Assembly (NCBI GenBank): GCA_028023455.1
Contig: JAQFVV010006731.1
Location: forward strand, 349,934 to 413,933
Length of the DNA: 64,000 nucleotides
Origin: Epiperipatus broadwayi
Taxonomy: Eukaryota; Onychophora; Udeonychophora; Euonychophora; Peripatidae
Direction: 5' to 3'
Each line of letters opens with the position of its first letter. The stretch's first letter is position 1. Under the pieces are notes generated by a model. The model was not told where the DNA came from, did not search any database, and saw nothing but the letters and a program-made list of their open reading frames with translations. This document shows positions 34,689 through 46,339 of this stretch, one piece after another. A program made the translations under genes and the position numbers.

Positions 34689-36420
34689 TGTAACCGGTCG
34701 CCTTATTCAACCGTTCCTAAAGAGATTGAGAGCTCCGAAATAAACATGATATAGCGTAAAGATTTATTTATTTTCCTATATCAATAGTTGTTCATTATCA
34801 ACATAAGGGGGCACCAGATACGATGATTTAATTTACAATTTAATTTCTCGCATCACATTACGTCATATCAAAACGATTTTGAAGTCTAATCCCCGCCCAT
34901 AAGCTCAAACTCCCAGCATGGACCAATAAGGGTCACTCAGGGTCGCGATGTAATTGTTTTCAAGACTATTATTCTGGCAAAAGACACAATACTAACCAAT
35001 GGAGAAGAAGCTTGGTTAATTAACAGATCGGTCCAAGTATTGGACCGGGTCATTGGTTATTCACAACTAATACGAATGTTCGGTTTATGCATCATTATAA
35101 AAAATTAGAAGCTTATAATATCATTCCCCCTGTATCATACAGTCCAATAGAATTATTCACACTAGCTTTATTGACATTTACTTATACTTATTAATAATAG
35201 GCCCTCCCAACTCTTAAACCTATCTTAACTACATAATAAATAAACATCGTGACTTACGGCACGATGAAGTTTAAAGAAATAAACAAAACAACAAAAAATA
35301 TAAGAAAGACAAATTTAAAAGTAAAATAATTAATTGCATGAATAAATGCCGATTATAATAATAATTAAAAAAAAAATATTTTAATTATAGAGAATGATTT
35401 GAGGAATGCTCGACTTGTTTAAATAAAAAAAAGATTTATTGAATAAAAAAAATGAAACATTGATTAATAGCTTTATTTACACGCACATACAAGCATTCTC
35501 GCATTCGCACAGAAAAGAACATATTAAGCATAATAAACATGGATGATAAAATATATTTCCTTCCTTTACATTTTGAAATTAGGTGTGTGTTATAGTTTAT
35601 AAGATAATAATTAAGGTCAAAGTTCATAACTGAAAAGTCCTAAGATTCAAATATGAGAAATTGCATAGTATTTGGTTTACGAAGGTTGAGATTAAAATAA
35701 TAAGTTTTAAATATGAGGAATTACGGAACATTTTATAGTTTGATTTACGAAGAGATTGCCTTTTAAAGTTTACGTAAAGAATGAATGAAAGCATTAAAAA
35801 AAAATAAAGTGTTTACCTAGGATTTTTTGCTTAGTCTTCCGCTGTTTCTAATGTGGTGAGGGTTCGAACATGGTAGATGATGTTTCCATATTATGAGGTT
35901 ATTCATTTTTTTTAAAGTTCAGCGTAGTAGGTTTGGACGATTCATGTATTTCGAACGGAAGAACATTATTGGATGGTTGGAGCACTATTTTCGGATGGTA
36001 CTGTTGTTGATCATTCATAGCTGTGGAGATGTTCTGGCGGCGGAGCGTCGATCAATCACTGAAGGGTTTCTTAGCCCATCATGACGATCGATGCTCTAAA
36101 CGTTAATTTCATAGTGATCATATTGGATTAAACCGGATAGCAAAAAAGAGAAAAGTTCTAGTTGTAGCTTCCGTAGGAATCAAAAAAAACTATAAGCATA
36201 AGCATAAAAAAAAGTGTAAAAGAATACTCAGTGTAAAAAGAAAAGTTCTCATATTTATATGGGTTGGTTATTATCTGAGGATCGAATCTCCACCCAGAGT
36301 TCAGTATTCTTTGAGTTGTCGTTGGGGTCCGTGTCCTACGTAATGTCCACTCAATCCATATGCTTGAGGCAATCTCATATTGCAATCTCAGTTAAAAAAA
36401 ATTTATACTCATTCACACCT
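34689..36420. other. Unclassified LTR-like sequence
   Basis: It starts TGTAACCGGTCGCC directly after the TA end of the Penelope dimer, a TG-start typical of LTRs. It holds a GC-richer stretch (34860-35060) with CCCCGCCCAT and GGTCGCGATG, a compact hairpin CATCGTG/CACGATG (35247-35268), and a second GC-richer part at 35830-36330 with GGGTTCGAACATGG and GATTCGATCC-type sequences. No RT, gag or matching second LTR was found. It may be one or two solo LTRs or another mobile-element body. ORFs of 60-75 codons here have no support. Confidence 0.35.
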
Positions 36421-36849
36421 TTGATGCATACGTGTGTGCATGTTTTAAGAGAACAATCTAATTTACATTAGTTTAAAAGTCGAGCATTTAATCTTTCTCA
36501 AAATCATTTCTATAAGCTTTTAACTTTTACTACAGTTATAATTTAAAATAAACCCCTTTTTAATTACCCCCATGGCATATACAAGTAGAAATCACTTATT
36601 GAGGTTTAAAATGGCATATTAATCTTATTTTTGTAGAGAATATTATTTTAGTAGATTATATGAAAGCCTTAAACTATTTAATCAGAAATATTAATATTTT
36701 TTATCATAAGTTGCAAGTAAATAAAAAAAATAGAGTATTTACATTGCTTGTGTGTGTGCGTATATACATGTACCGACTTTGTCTCGGTATAATATTGATT
36801 TGTATATTATATATGTATATATATATATATATGTGTGTGTGTGTTCATT

Positions 36850-37830
36850 AGATGTAGCTTACCATTAGCTCCAAACAAGCTTTAATTATAAGTGCCAACA
36901 GAGAAAGAATTCAAAATCTCTATCATACTATCCTCATCTCCAGACCAATTGGTTTTGAGCTTAATGGCTAACATCAGTGAAGAGTTAAGATTTGAGAAAC
37001 TAGATCTAAAACTCCATCCCAGAGCACTTATTTAATATGTTACTATCAGTTTGAAAACTCGAATTTTTCAGAAATGTAAATTATTTCAAATCTAGCTTTA
37101 CAAACCAGATAGGTATATGGGTCTGAACAAAGTTCAGTTTCACCATATATTAATAGCTAAAGCAATATTACATTGCAAAAGCCTTCAAGCGTGCATTTTA
37201 TAATTAATAAAACAAGTCCCAAATTGTCAATGAGGTGAGCCATTAAGCTCAAAAACAATTGGTCTGGAGATGAGGACAGTACGATAGAGATTTTGAATAC
37301 TTTCTCTGTTGGTACTTATAATTAAAGCAAGTTTGGAGCTAGTGGTAAGGTCCATCTAGTGGACATTTTAGCAAAAGCGTAAAGGCAAGTTGCACAATTT
37401 GTGAGTTGTTTTATTAATTATTATAAGTGTACCCTTGCAGGCTTTTGTGATGTAATATTGCTTTAGCTTTTAATATATGGTAAAACTGAACTGAGTTCAG
37501 ACCCACATAGGTATTGTTTGTAAAGCTAGATTTGAAGAAATTTACAATTCTGAAAAAATTGAGTTTTCAAACTGATAGTAATGTATTAAAAAAGTGCTCT
37601 GGTTTGGAGTTTTAAATCTAGTCTCTCAAATCCTAACTCTTCACTGACGTGAGCTATTAAGCTTAAAACCAATTGGTCTGGAGATGAGGATAGTACAATA
37701 GAGATTTTGAATTCGTCCTCTGTTGGCACTTATAATTAAAGCCTGTTGGAGCTAGTAGTAAGCTCCATCTAGTGAACTTTTTAACACAAGCTTAAAGGCA
37801 AGTTGCACAATTTGTGACTTGTTATATATA
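36850..37830. repeat. Satellite-like family R1, inverted and direct copies
   Basis: Three copies: one at about 36865-37222, a partial inverted one at about 37228-37375 and a full inverted one at about 37376-37800. Shared landmarks are CCAATTGGTTTTGAGCTTAA (or its complement), TATAATTAAAGC, CTAGATCTAAAACTCC and AAATCTAGCTTTACAAACCA. The family also shares an outline with R2 next door: a CTAGATCTAAA-type box, then CAGATAG.TATATGGGTCTGA, then TTCAG..TCACCATAT. The two are diverged relatives. No coding capacity. Confidence 0.7.
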
Positions 37831-37842
37831 TATATATATATA

Positions 37843-38940
37843 TCAACAGATGGCGTTCTACCAAAAACACCGTCAAGTGTATGTTTACATAAACATCTGA
37901 GCAGGCATTCACTATCTCTAACTTTAATTCCGCTTTCAGATCATGATTTCAAGCTATTTGCTATCTTCAGTGAAAGACAGGAATAAGAAACTAGATCTAA
38001 ACAAACTCTGAGTGTTTATGAAACAGTTTCTATTCAGCTTGCAAGTGTGAATCTTTTAGACACATAATGTCTTCAAAGTCAGCCTAGCAAGCCAGATAGC
38101 TCTATGGGTCTGATCTCAGTTCAGCATCACCACATAGTAGAAGCCTCTGCAATATATATCATTGCTACAAAGACCTCAAAGGTACATTTATGAAAAACAA
38201 AAAAAACAAGTTAAAAACTTGCTAACACTTGTATTTATGTCAACAGATGGCGTTCTACCAAAAACACCATCAAGCGTATGTTTACATAAACGTCAGAGCA
38301 AGCATTCACTATCTCTAACTTTAATTCCACTTTCAGATCATGATTTCAAGCTATTTTCTATCTTCAGTGAAAGACAGGAATAAGAAACTAGATCTAAACA
38401 CAAACTCTGAGCAATTATGAAACAGTTTCTATTCAGCTTGCAAGCGTGAATCTTTTAGACATGTAATGTCTTCAAAGTCAGCATAGCAAGCCAGATAGCT
38501 ATATGGGTCTGACCTCAGTTCAGCATCACCATATAGTAGAAGCCTCTGCAATATACATCATTAATAGAAAGACCTCAAAGGTACATTTATGAAAAACAAA
38601 AAACAAGTTAAAAACTTGCTAACGCTTGTGTATTTATGTCTACTATGTGGTGATGCTGAACTGAGATCAGACCCATGTAGCTATCTGGCTTGCTATGCTG
38701 ACTTTGAAGACAATATGTGTCTAAAAGATTCACGCTTGCAAGCTGAATAGAAACTGTTTCATAAACGCTCAGAATTTGTGTTTAGGTCTAGTTTCTTATT
38801 CCTGTCTTTCACTGGAGATAGCAAATAGCTTGAAATCATGATCTGAAAGTGGAATTAAAGTTAGAGATAGTGAATGCTTGTTCTGATGTTTATGTAAACA
38901 TACGCGTTAGCAAGTTTGTAACTTGTTTTTTGTTTTTCAT
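37843..38940. repeat. 397-bp tandem repeat R2 with an inverted third copy
   Basis: Two direct copies begin TCAACAGATGGCGTTCTACC at 37843 and 38240 (period 397) and are about 95% alike by eye. A third, truncated copy in reverse (38640-38940) closes the array, so the complement of ATCATGATTTCAAGCTATTT recurs near 38825. The array starts directly after a (TA)n tract (37823-37842) and ends at another. A short-period satellite with an inverted member, or a composite short mobile element. A 73-codon frame inside (38162-38383) is a by-product of the repeat. Confidence 0.8.
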
Positions 38941-38956
38941 ATATATATATAAATAT

Positions 38957-40264
38957 ATAAGTAATGGATCTGAAGTACGATCCATGCTTCACAGCCACCC
39001 ATAAAATTAAGTAGTATTGTAGGCCTGAATTAAAATTATAGTCCATTATGAGCAGGGTTTTGCATTAAAGCTAAAATTATGTTTATTAAATGTGTATATA
39101 CACTTAAATATTTCGTGTTAAATAAATTCCATTCTAAGATTAGATTTCTGTTAATAAAAATTACTTGTAAAACCTATTAGTCAAACATATATATATATGG
39201 CAAGCATATATATATGAGCTAATGCAAAATTCTGCTGAAACAAAATGCTTATTTTATTAAAAGAAATAACAATATTCTTTTCTTTTTAAAATCTTGTTAA
39301 AATATGGTGTATGATTGTTATTTTGAGATAAGCCTGCCAACATTTTCTAAAAGAATGTATGTTTGTAATTAATTAGCCCATTCAAGGCAAATAAAAGATG
39401 GCCTTCTCTTTCTTTTTTAATTAATAAAATTCAAAGTTTAAAGAAAGAAATTTAGAATAAAAAAGAAAAAGTTATTTTTAGTAAATGTTACCTTGAAACA
39501 AAGGAGCTTGGGGTGGGTATCAAGATCTAAGATCATATGTAAATCAATAGAAGATAGCTTACAAAAAGATATTAATAGGAGAGATAACAAAAGACTTGAT
39601 TATTCAGAGTTTACTTTTGCTATTAGAGATTTCCCCTGCTTGCTGTCAGTTAGATTACTCTTTGGAGAATTCTTTCAGATTTTTCTTGTGCATGCTTTTC
39701 AGTCAGATTTCTTTTTGGAGAATTTATTGAGATTTCTCTGGTTGCTTTTTCAGATTTTTCTTTGGGAGAACTCATTCAGTTTTCGCAGATTTTGCTTCTC
39801 ATTTAGCTTGTGCTCCAAAAAAGCTATTCAACTGTCATCCTCAAAACTACATATCAGTTTAACATGCGACCAGGTAAAAGTCATAGTATTTTGATGGTAA
39901 CAAATATGATTGGCAGTAAGGCAACAAAGCTTTGTCTTCCGCCAAGGTCCTAAATACCATCACAATGCCATAGTATCATCCCAATATTAATCTGATCTCA
40001 GTGCCATGTCTGTAGGACTTTTCATGAAAGCATGCTACATATTTCCATTTTCCTTGTCTGGGCAAATACCTATCGAGGGATGTATCAAGTGACAATCATT
40101 GCAGAAGCAAGACCAAGAAACCAGGATGGTAATTGTATCTCTCCTCATGAACTATTTATTATTCCACCCTTTTGATCATACCATTCTTATTGCTTCATTC
40201 AATTAGTTTCTGAAATGTTGTATTTAATTAATATTTGTTATATAACCATTTTTATTAGACTAGT

Positions 40265-40322
<58 letters not shown>

Positions 40323-41180
40323 ATCATCTATCTATATATATATTTAACCCTTTTTCCTTCACTATTTTTCATTACTAACATGCATAAATATTTTTTATTC
40401 CATTGCGGTTAAGTTTAAAAGTTAATTTTTCATTTAAAATATCTTGCTAATTCCAATTATGTGCTGTAAAATAACTACGAGTAAGTTTCCTTTGTTTGCC
40501 AACTTGATCTCCTTCATAATGCCTCTTTTGCCCACCATTAGTCTCATTACGTATATCTGATTTAGCTATAGACATCTTAAATAATTGTAAACTGTTTTTA
40601 GTGCAAAGCAATTAGAAATGCTTTGTGAAAGATCTTTTTTATTGTACTTTATCGAGGACATTTGAGTTGACAATTTTATTAAAATTGGTAAGAAAAGACT
40701 TAGACTGCAAAAAATATTATATTGTTTAATCTGCTTTTATTGTCTAATTAGTTTTTCATTAATTCAGGAAAATAGCGGAGGCCCATTAAAACATTACTAA
40801 CATTTTAAAGTCATTAATTAAACACCTTATTTAACTAAAAAGTTCGAGTTTTTCTAATTTCATTTTAATGCTTTATTTTACTTTTCAATGATCCAGGCAA
40901 GCAAAACACATATTTCTTAACACTTTTATGCACATTTAACTATTTAGCTCCATAGGTGTTTCTGTACATGTTTTTGTCGACTGATGCTAAGTTTGGGTCA
41001 GATGAGAAACTAAATATGCATGTCTCAGATAATGTTGGTTCGTAGTGAGCCTCGAAAATAGGTGAATAGGGCAGAGGTCATCATATTCTTGATTTAATAT
41101 CTCACATATGGGTGGTCTCAAGGTATTTTCGCTTAGTATTCGAACTGGGTTAAACCAACCTACATTATCTGACTGTCACA
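38957..41180 (+). mobile_element. LTR-like repeat, copy A
   Basis: About 2.22 kb, the first of five copies (A-E). It starts near AAGTAATGGATCTGAAGTA, equivalent to TGAAGCAATGGATCTGAAG in copy C, and ends GACTGTCACA, giving TG...CA termini. Inside are a CAGATTTTTCTTT-rich minisatellite-like section (39600-39800), a (TA)n tract at 40267-40309 and a conserved 3-prime block with AGTATTCGAACTGGGTTAAA. A 133-codon frame in the section around 39493 is a by-product of the repetitive stretch. The primer-binding-type site 22 bp after its end supports its identity as an LTR in + orientation. Confidence 0.7.
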
Positions 41181-41202
41181 GTAAATTTTTTCTTCTGCAG
41201 TT

Positions 41203-41220
41203 TGGCGCCCAATATGGGGC
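41203..41220 (+). other. Primer binding site of tRNA-Lys type
   Basis: TGGCGCCCAATATGGGGC lies 22 bp downstream of the CA end of LTR copy A. It matches the well-known tRNA-Lys1,2 primer binding site except at one internal dinucleotide: TA here where the canonical site has CG. In LTR retroelements the 3-prime end of this tRNA primes minus-strand synthesis. The double transition is what methyl-CpG decay would leave on both strands. Confidence 0.7.
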
Positions 41221-41797
41221 TATTCGAAAATTTCCATATCCTGCAATGCCCTGTATAACATTTGTATGTGTGTATAATGGTTTTTCTTTCTTCTGTTTTA
41301 AATTAATGAATAATATATATGTATAATTTTTTTCCTTGGATTTGTATGCATATATATTATGTTTTTTCAATAACATGAAATAATAGTTAGTTATATGTAA
41401 AGTTTTTTGCTTCGAGTTTGTTGCCGTGGACCAATATAATTTTTTTAAAAAAAAATTAGTACCCTTAGAAGTTTGTTTTAGTTTAATATATTTATATAAA
41501 AATATATGTATAATTTTTTCTGAGTTTTGTTTCCTAATGTGAGCCAAATGTCATTTTTGTTGAATTAAAAAAGTTAAATGTGTATAAGGCAAAAAAAAAA
41601 ATTTTCCCAAGTTTTAAATCAGATAGAATGAAGAGTTTACATTTAGAAAAGTTAACACTCCATTAGTTTTGTTTTTTGTGAATATATAATGAGAATAAAT
41701 TTTAGAGTTATAGCAAAAATTTTTTCCCTAATGGATAGTTTTGTCATGGCCAGTTGCCATATTTTTTTGTCGTATAAAGTATATAGCTTCGATGAGG
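41221..41797 (+). other. Leader DNA after LTR copy A, no gene
   Basis: AT-rich sequence with homopolymer runs directly downstream of the primer binding site, ending where the truncated copy B begins. Presumably the 5-prime untranslated leader of a retrotransposon whose coding part is lost. Frames here are not supported. Confidence 0.5.
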
Positions 41798-42029
41798 CAT
41801 ATTTCCACTTTCCTTGTCCGGGCAAATACCTATTGATGGATGGATCAAGCCACACTCATTGAGGAAACATGACCAAGGATCCAGGACAGTAATTGAATCT
41901 CTCCTCCATTAAACTATTTACTTTCTACCTTTTTTTGTTCATACCTTTCTTAATTGCTTCATTGAGTTATATTTCTGAAATGTTGTATTTAATTATATTC
42001 ATTATGTAACCATTTTTATTAGACTAGTC

Positions 42030-42094
<65 letters not shown>

Positions 42095-42951
42095 GTGATC
42101 ATCTATCTATATATTTAACCCTTTTTCCTTTGCTATTCTTCATTACTAACATGTATATATATATATTGTATTCCATTGCAGTTAAGTTTAAAAGTTAATT
42201 TTTCATTTAAAATATCTTTCCAATTCCAATTATGTGTTGTAAACTACTAGTAAGTTTCCTTTGTTTGCCAACTTGATCTCCTCGATAACGCCTTTTTTGT
42301 CCACCATTAGTCTCATTATGTATATCTGATTTAGCTATATATGTTTTAAATAATTGTAAACTGTTTTTAGCACAAAGCAATTAGAAATGCTTCGTGAAAG
42401 ATCTTTTTTTATTGTACTTTATTGAGGAGATTCGAGTTGACAATTTTATTAAAATTGAGAAGAAAAGACTTAGACCGCAAAAAATATTATATTGTTTAAT
42501 CTGTTTTTATTGTCTAATTAGTTTTTCATTAATTCAGGGGAATAGCGGAGGCCCATTAATTCATTATTAATATTATAAAGCCACTAATTAAATATCTTAT
42601 TTAACTAAAAAGCTTCAGTTTTCTAATTTTATTTTAATGTATTATTTTACTTTTCCAATGATCCAGGCACACAAAACACATATTTCTTAGCATTTTTATG
42701 CACATTTGACTATTTAGCTCCATAGGTGTTTCTGTCCATGTTTCTCTCCGCTGATGCTATGTTTGGGTTGATGAGAAAATAATTTATGCGTGTCTCAGAT
42801 AATGTTGTTGGTTTGTAGTTAGCCTCGAGAATAGGCGAATAGTGCAGATGTCATAGTATTCTTGATTTAATCTTGCATATGGGTGGCCTTGATGTATTTT
42901 CACCTAGTATTCGAACTGGGTTAAACCAACATACATCATCTGACTGTCACA
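41798..42951 (+). mobile_element. LTR-like repeat, copy B (5-prime truncated)
   Basis: It matches the 3-prime half of copy A, starting at ATATTTCCACTTTCCTTGTC and ending TCTGACTGTCACA. It contains a (TA)n tract at 42031-42091 in the same relative place as in the other copies. It is followed by the leader start GTAAATTTTTTCCTCTGCA as in copy A. It then switches abruptly at 42967 to a minus-strand gypsy RT, with TGCA shared at the junction, so the element internal region was lost or replaced. Confidence 0.7.
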
Positions 42952-42966
42952 GTAAATTTTTTCCTC

Positions 42967-43259
42967 TGCATGGTCGAGAATACAGTCTTCCCTGTGAGCT
43001 GCACAAACATTTCATGCATTGGCAGTGGCACATCACATTTTGGAATGGTAACATTATTTAAGTGACGTGCATCCAAACACAAACCCACATTTCCATTTTT
43101 CTTATTGATTACAATCAATGGGTTATTGTATTGCAAAGGAGCCTGTTCGATAATATCCCATTCCAGCATCTGCTTTATTTGTTTATCCACTTCCTCTTTG
43201 TATTGGAATAGGATAGGGTAAGTTTTTGTTTGCTGGTACGATTCCTCTCTAAGCTTCAT
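42967..43259 (-). pseudogene. Gypsy-1 reverse transcriptase, N-terminal third only
   Basis: A Ty3/gypsy RT start. The frame contains VDKQIKQMLEWDIIE, then NNPLIVINKKNG, then LCLDARHLN (residues about 61-68), then PLPMHEMF and TGKTVFST. This is the classic order before motif A. It stops at FST because the element is cut at 42967 by the junction with LTR copy B. The catalytic YxDD box, RNase H and integrase are absent. The final residues of the open frame come from the LTR leader. Confidence 0.85.
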
Positions 43260-43800
43260 TCAGTGAGTATACCCTCTAACTTTCCTTGGTATGCCAGAAA
43301 ATACTGCTGTGTATCTTTGTAAAGTTTGTTGTAACTGCTGACTATGCTCATTATTCCTAATCATTGATATGCCCACTTTTTGTTTTATCATTTTCTCATC
43401 GATCGCTTGTACAACATAACAGCCAATGGGGTGATTCTTTTGAGCTACTGTTGTAAACAGGACTTGTATGCCTTCTAACATACATTTCCTCATTGGGTAA
43501 TGTATGATCCCTTGATACTGCTGAAGGAAATCTGAACCTAATTCTAAGTCATACAACAACCCCTTTATTACTAAGAAGGCATGATTAAAACATTTGCTGC
43601 TAATTGTAATCTCAAACCACATTTAGTATCGTTTACTATTCATTTTTCTTCCATTCGCCAGTGTTAACTGGATAGGGCGCATGGGAAACTTTAAGTATCT
43701 TGGGTTGCTTTCATATTCTGTGGCTAGTTTTTTTTGATACAATAGATACTTGACTGCCTGAGTCAACTAATGCTTGTATTTTATTGTCAGTTATATTTAC
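43260..43800 (-). pseudogene. Gypsy-1 aspartic protease region
   Basis: On the minus strand ALVDSGSQVSI with the catalytic Asp-Ser-Gly (43756-43764) begins the protease. A frameshift and an in-frame stop follow before the frame resumes (43622) with the C-terminal part, LYDLELGSDFLQQY, the LG.DFL signature of Ty3/gypsy proteases. Downstream residues to the stop at 43260 form the protease-RT linker. The protease matures Gag-Pol in the particle. The active-site triplet is intact, but the ORF is broken. Confidence 0.8.
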
Positions 43801-43957
43801 TTGAATGACTGGGTTTGCATTTGTTTATGTCTTCTTTGTTATCCTTTTGTTGTACAATTGCTGTATGGGATGGCACAGCTTCTCTATTTTCTACTCTTGA
43901 CAGGTTTGTACTCTTTTGTTTGGTAGATTTATTTTGAAATTTTACCTCCTTTCCATT

Positions 43958-45056
43958 TCAGTCTTCATCAAGATTTTCATATTCGATAGCTGTTAGTATA
44001 CGAGTTGTATCTTCAATATCTTGCTTTTGACTGCTTATCAATATTTCCCTTATCCAGGGTGGCATGTTGTGCCTAATCATCTTTACTATCAGCATTTCTG
44101 GATAATTGAATGCACTTAGGGCTTTTATTTGATTTACCTGTCTAACAAAAAACTGAGCATAAGTCTCTTGATGGTTAGCCGGGTATCTTTCATGCATTAT
44201 GAAATACATCAAACCTTCCTGCTGCTCTGCACTCCAATACATCGACATCACTACATTCTCATATTCCATAAATGTTTGTGATTGTATCGACAGAGTGTTC
44301 CACCAGAATCTGGCAGATTCTTTTAAATGATGACTAGAGATCACCACTTTTTCTTGTTCTGTCATATTCTGAAATTGAAAAACATTTTGAGACTGTCTAG
44401 GTGGTGTCTGGGGTTTCACCCAGTTCCCCTCTAAAACATTGGATATAGACAAACTTTGCCACAGGAGATGTCACCGGATTAATTATTATTGGCATAAGGA
44501 TTTGGTTGCCTTGTTGCACCTGGGTTGGGTTCAGTGGTTGACGATTGTTCATTTCTTTTCTATACTCATTCATCTGTTCATTTTCTTCTCCATCCTGTAT
44601 TTGATGCTTGACTGACATGTCTAAGGTATGCATATCCTTTCCTAAATCATTATCCATCAATGACTTAAGCTGACTATCATCATCTGGCAATATTTTTGTT
44701 CTCCTAGTATGTTGCAGATGTGGACCCATTTTTTCCTCCAAACGGTTCAATTTTTGTGATGTCATTCCCCTGAATTGTTGGAACATGGTCATCATCATTT
44801 TTCTTTTGTCTCTCATTTCTTTGATGAGATCTTCCAAATTGTATTTTTGATCGCTATGAATTCATGTTGCCATATTTGGAAGGTTGAAATGGTTCAATCT
44901 TTGTGATGTCATTCCCCTGAATTGTTGGAACATGGTCATCATCATTTTTCTTTTTTCTCTCATTTCTTTGATGAGATCTTCCAAATTGTATTTTTGGTCA
45001 CTATGAATACATGTTGCCATATTTGGAAGGTTGAGCACTACCTCTTCATCGCTATC
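43958..45056 (-). pseudogene. Gypsy-1 gag
   Basis: The N-terminal part begins with an acidic segment (DEHYDSDEE, no ATG at this copy) and NLPNMATC, then an alpha-helical MMMTMFQQF segment and a polar spacer. A frameshift near 44450 leads into the capsid-like part (44452-43958), with LKESARFWWNTL, YAQFFVRQVNQI and VKMIRHNMP typical of retrotransposon Gag capsids. No CCHC knuckle was seen. Gag forms the particle around element RNA. The N-terminus carries an in-frame 147-bp duplication whose second copy has a stop (TGT to TGA). A sister gag in opposite orientation lies at 47501. Confidence 0.8.
44744..45037 (-). repeat. 147-bp tandem duplication inside gag
   Basis: GGTTCAATYTTTGTGATGTC recurs at 44744 and 44891, a period of 147 bp, which is 49 codons and keeps frame. 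Both units encode NLPNMAT through GMTSQ(K/R)LN. The two units differ at only a few bases. Confidence 0.85.
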
Positions 45057-45558
45057 ATAATGTTCGTCTTTTGCCTAATATTGGCTATTTTGTTATATAA
45101 CAATGCCACCTTATTTGTAAAACATATTTTAGTCTTTTTATAAACAATCTAGATAAGTATATTTTATCACACATATCTAGAAGCTATATCCTTCTATATA
45201 TATATATAATTTTTTTAATTCTTTCTACAATAAGTCAGTATTCTAAGTTTCAACTATCTGTTTTATTTATATGTTTTCAGAAATTAACTTTGCCTACCTC
45301 ATGAGGTCCTATCTTAAGCCTATACCTATATGTATCAGTTTGTACATGAAAAAAAAATAATAAAATCCTGCCGTGTCTGTTTTTAATATTTATTTATACT
45401 ACATATTATTCTCCTCACTTTACTTTATTTATTGTTATATTTCATTAAAATGTCACTAGTAAGTTATCACAATACAATTAAAATAATACACTTACAACTT
45501 GACCTGGCTTTCTCTGATACCTGAAACAACTAAAAAATGCATTTACATTAATATACAA

Positions 45559-45559
<1 letters not shown>

Positions 45560-45637
<78 letters not shown>
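45560..45637. repeat. (TA)n microsatellite
   Basis: About 78 bp of uninterrupted TA. It lies upstream of the minus-strand gypsy gag and is absent from the corresponding place beside the plus-strand copy, so it expanded or inserted after the two copies separated. Confidence 0.95.
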
Positions 45638-45638
<1 letters not shown>

Positions 45639-46049
45639 AAAGGAATATGTAAGCAAAATATACATAAGTCATGTTTAAAAATTATTTTGGCTCACCAAGC
45701 ATACATTTTTATTTTCATCATCTACCTCCTATGGTTTGTTTATTTGTAATCTGATATGAGAGATTGTACTTGCTGACAAATTTATTTGATAAGGGTGCTA
45801 GTCAACAAGACAATGGCCATATCAAATATACACATTAATAGATAATGATCCAAGCACACATTGATAAGGATTTATAAGGTTTAATGCGATTAAAATTCAT
45901 TTTGAGTTTTACTTCACTTTCAAAAAAAAATCTGGTAATTATAACATAATCAGGCTTGGCCACTTGATGGTGTTGTTGGCAGTCAAAAACAATACAATAC
46001 AATGTTTGGGGCTGCATTATTTTTAAATCGAATTGCTGTTTTTTTTTAT

Positions 46050-46140
46050 TGATTGCTATAACTTTTTTTATTTAAAAAGTTGTTTAACTTTAATTTATAT
46101 AACTTTTTTTTATTTAAAAAGTTGTTTAATTTTAATTTAG
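46050..46140. repeat. Two-copy 47-bp tandem repeat
   Basis: ATAACTTTTTTTATTTAAAA followed by AGTTGTTTAAYTTTAATTTA occurs twice in direct succession. Confidence 0.7.
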
Positions 46141-46255
46141 TAAACGACAAGCTTTTTTTATTCTTAAATCGCTCTTTTTAGAACTTTTATTGCGATATCT
46201 ATTTAGCGATGTCCTTCCCTTAATTATTGCTTTCTACATAACAAAACAACAGTCT

Positions 46256-46330
46256 AGGGTTAGTGTTAGGTTTAGGGTTAGTTTAAGGTTAGTTTTAGGG
46301 TTAGTTTTAGGGTTAGTTTTAGGGTTAGTG
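46256..46330 (+). repeat. GGGTTAG-rich minisatellite, telomere-like
   Basis: Repeats of about 12 bp of the form TTTTAGGGTTAG, with variants such as GTGTTAGG and TTTAAGGTTAG, total about 75 bp. This resembles degenerate interstitial telomeric sequence but the unit is 12 rather than 6 bp. It sits in the spacer between the two inverted gypsy remnants. Confidence 0.75.
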
Positions 46331-46339
46331 TTCTGTTGA

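Noticed and set aside
36850-38940. Possible CRISPR-like array
   Set aside because: Units are about 400 bp, related to one another along their whole length and partly inverted; no short repeats with unique spacers.
40215-40412. 65-codon plus-strand frame rich in Ile-Tyr
   Set aside because: It runs through the (TA)n tract of LTR-like copy A; no gene-like flanks.
45478-45672. 64-codon minus-strand open frame rich in Ile-Tyr
   Set aside because: It is the translation of the (TA)n tract.
46256-46330. Possible true telomere
   Set aside because: Short, degenerate, 12-bp period and flanked on both sides by retroelement DNA.
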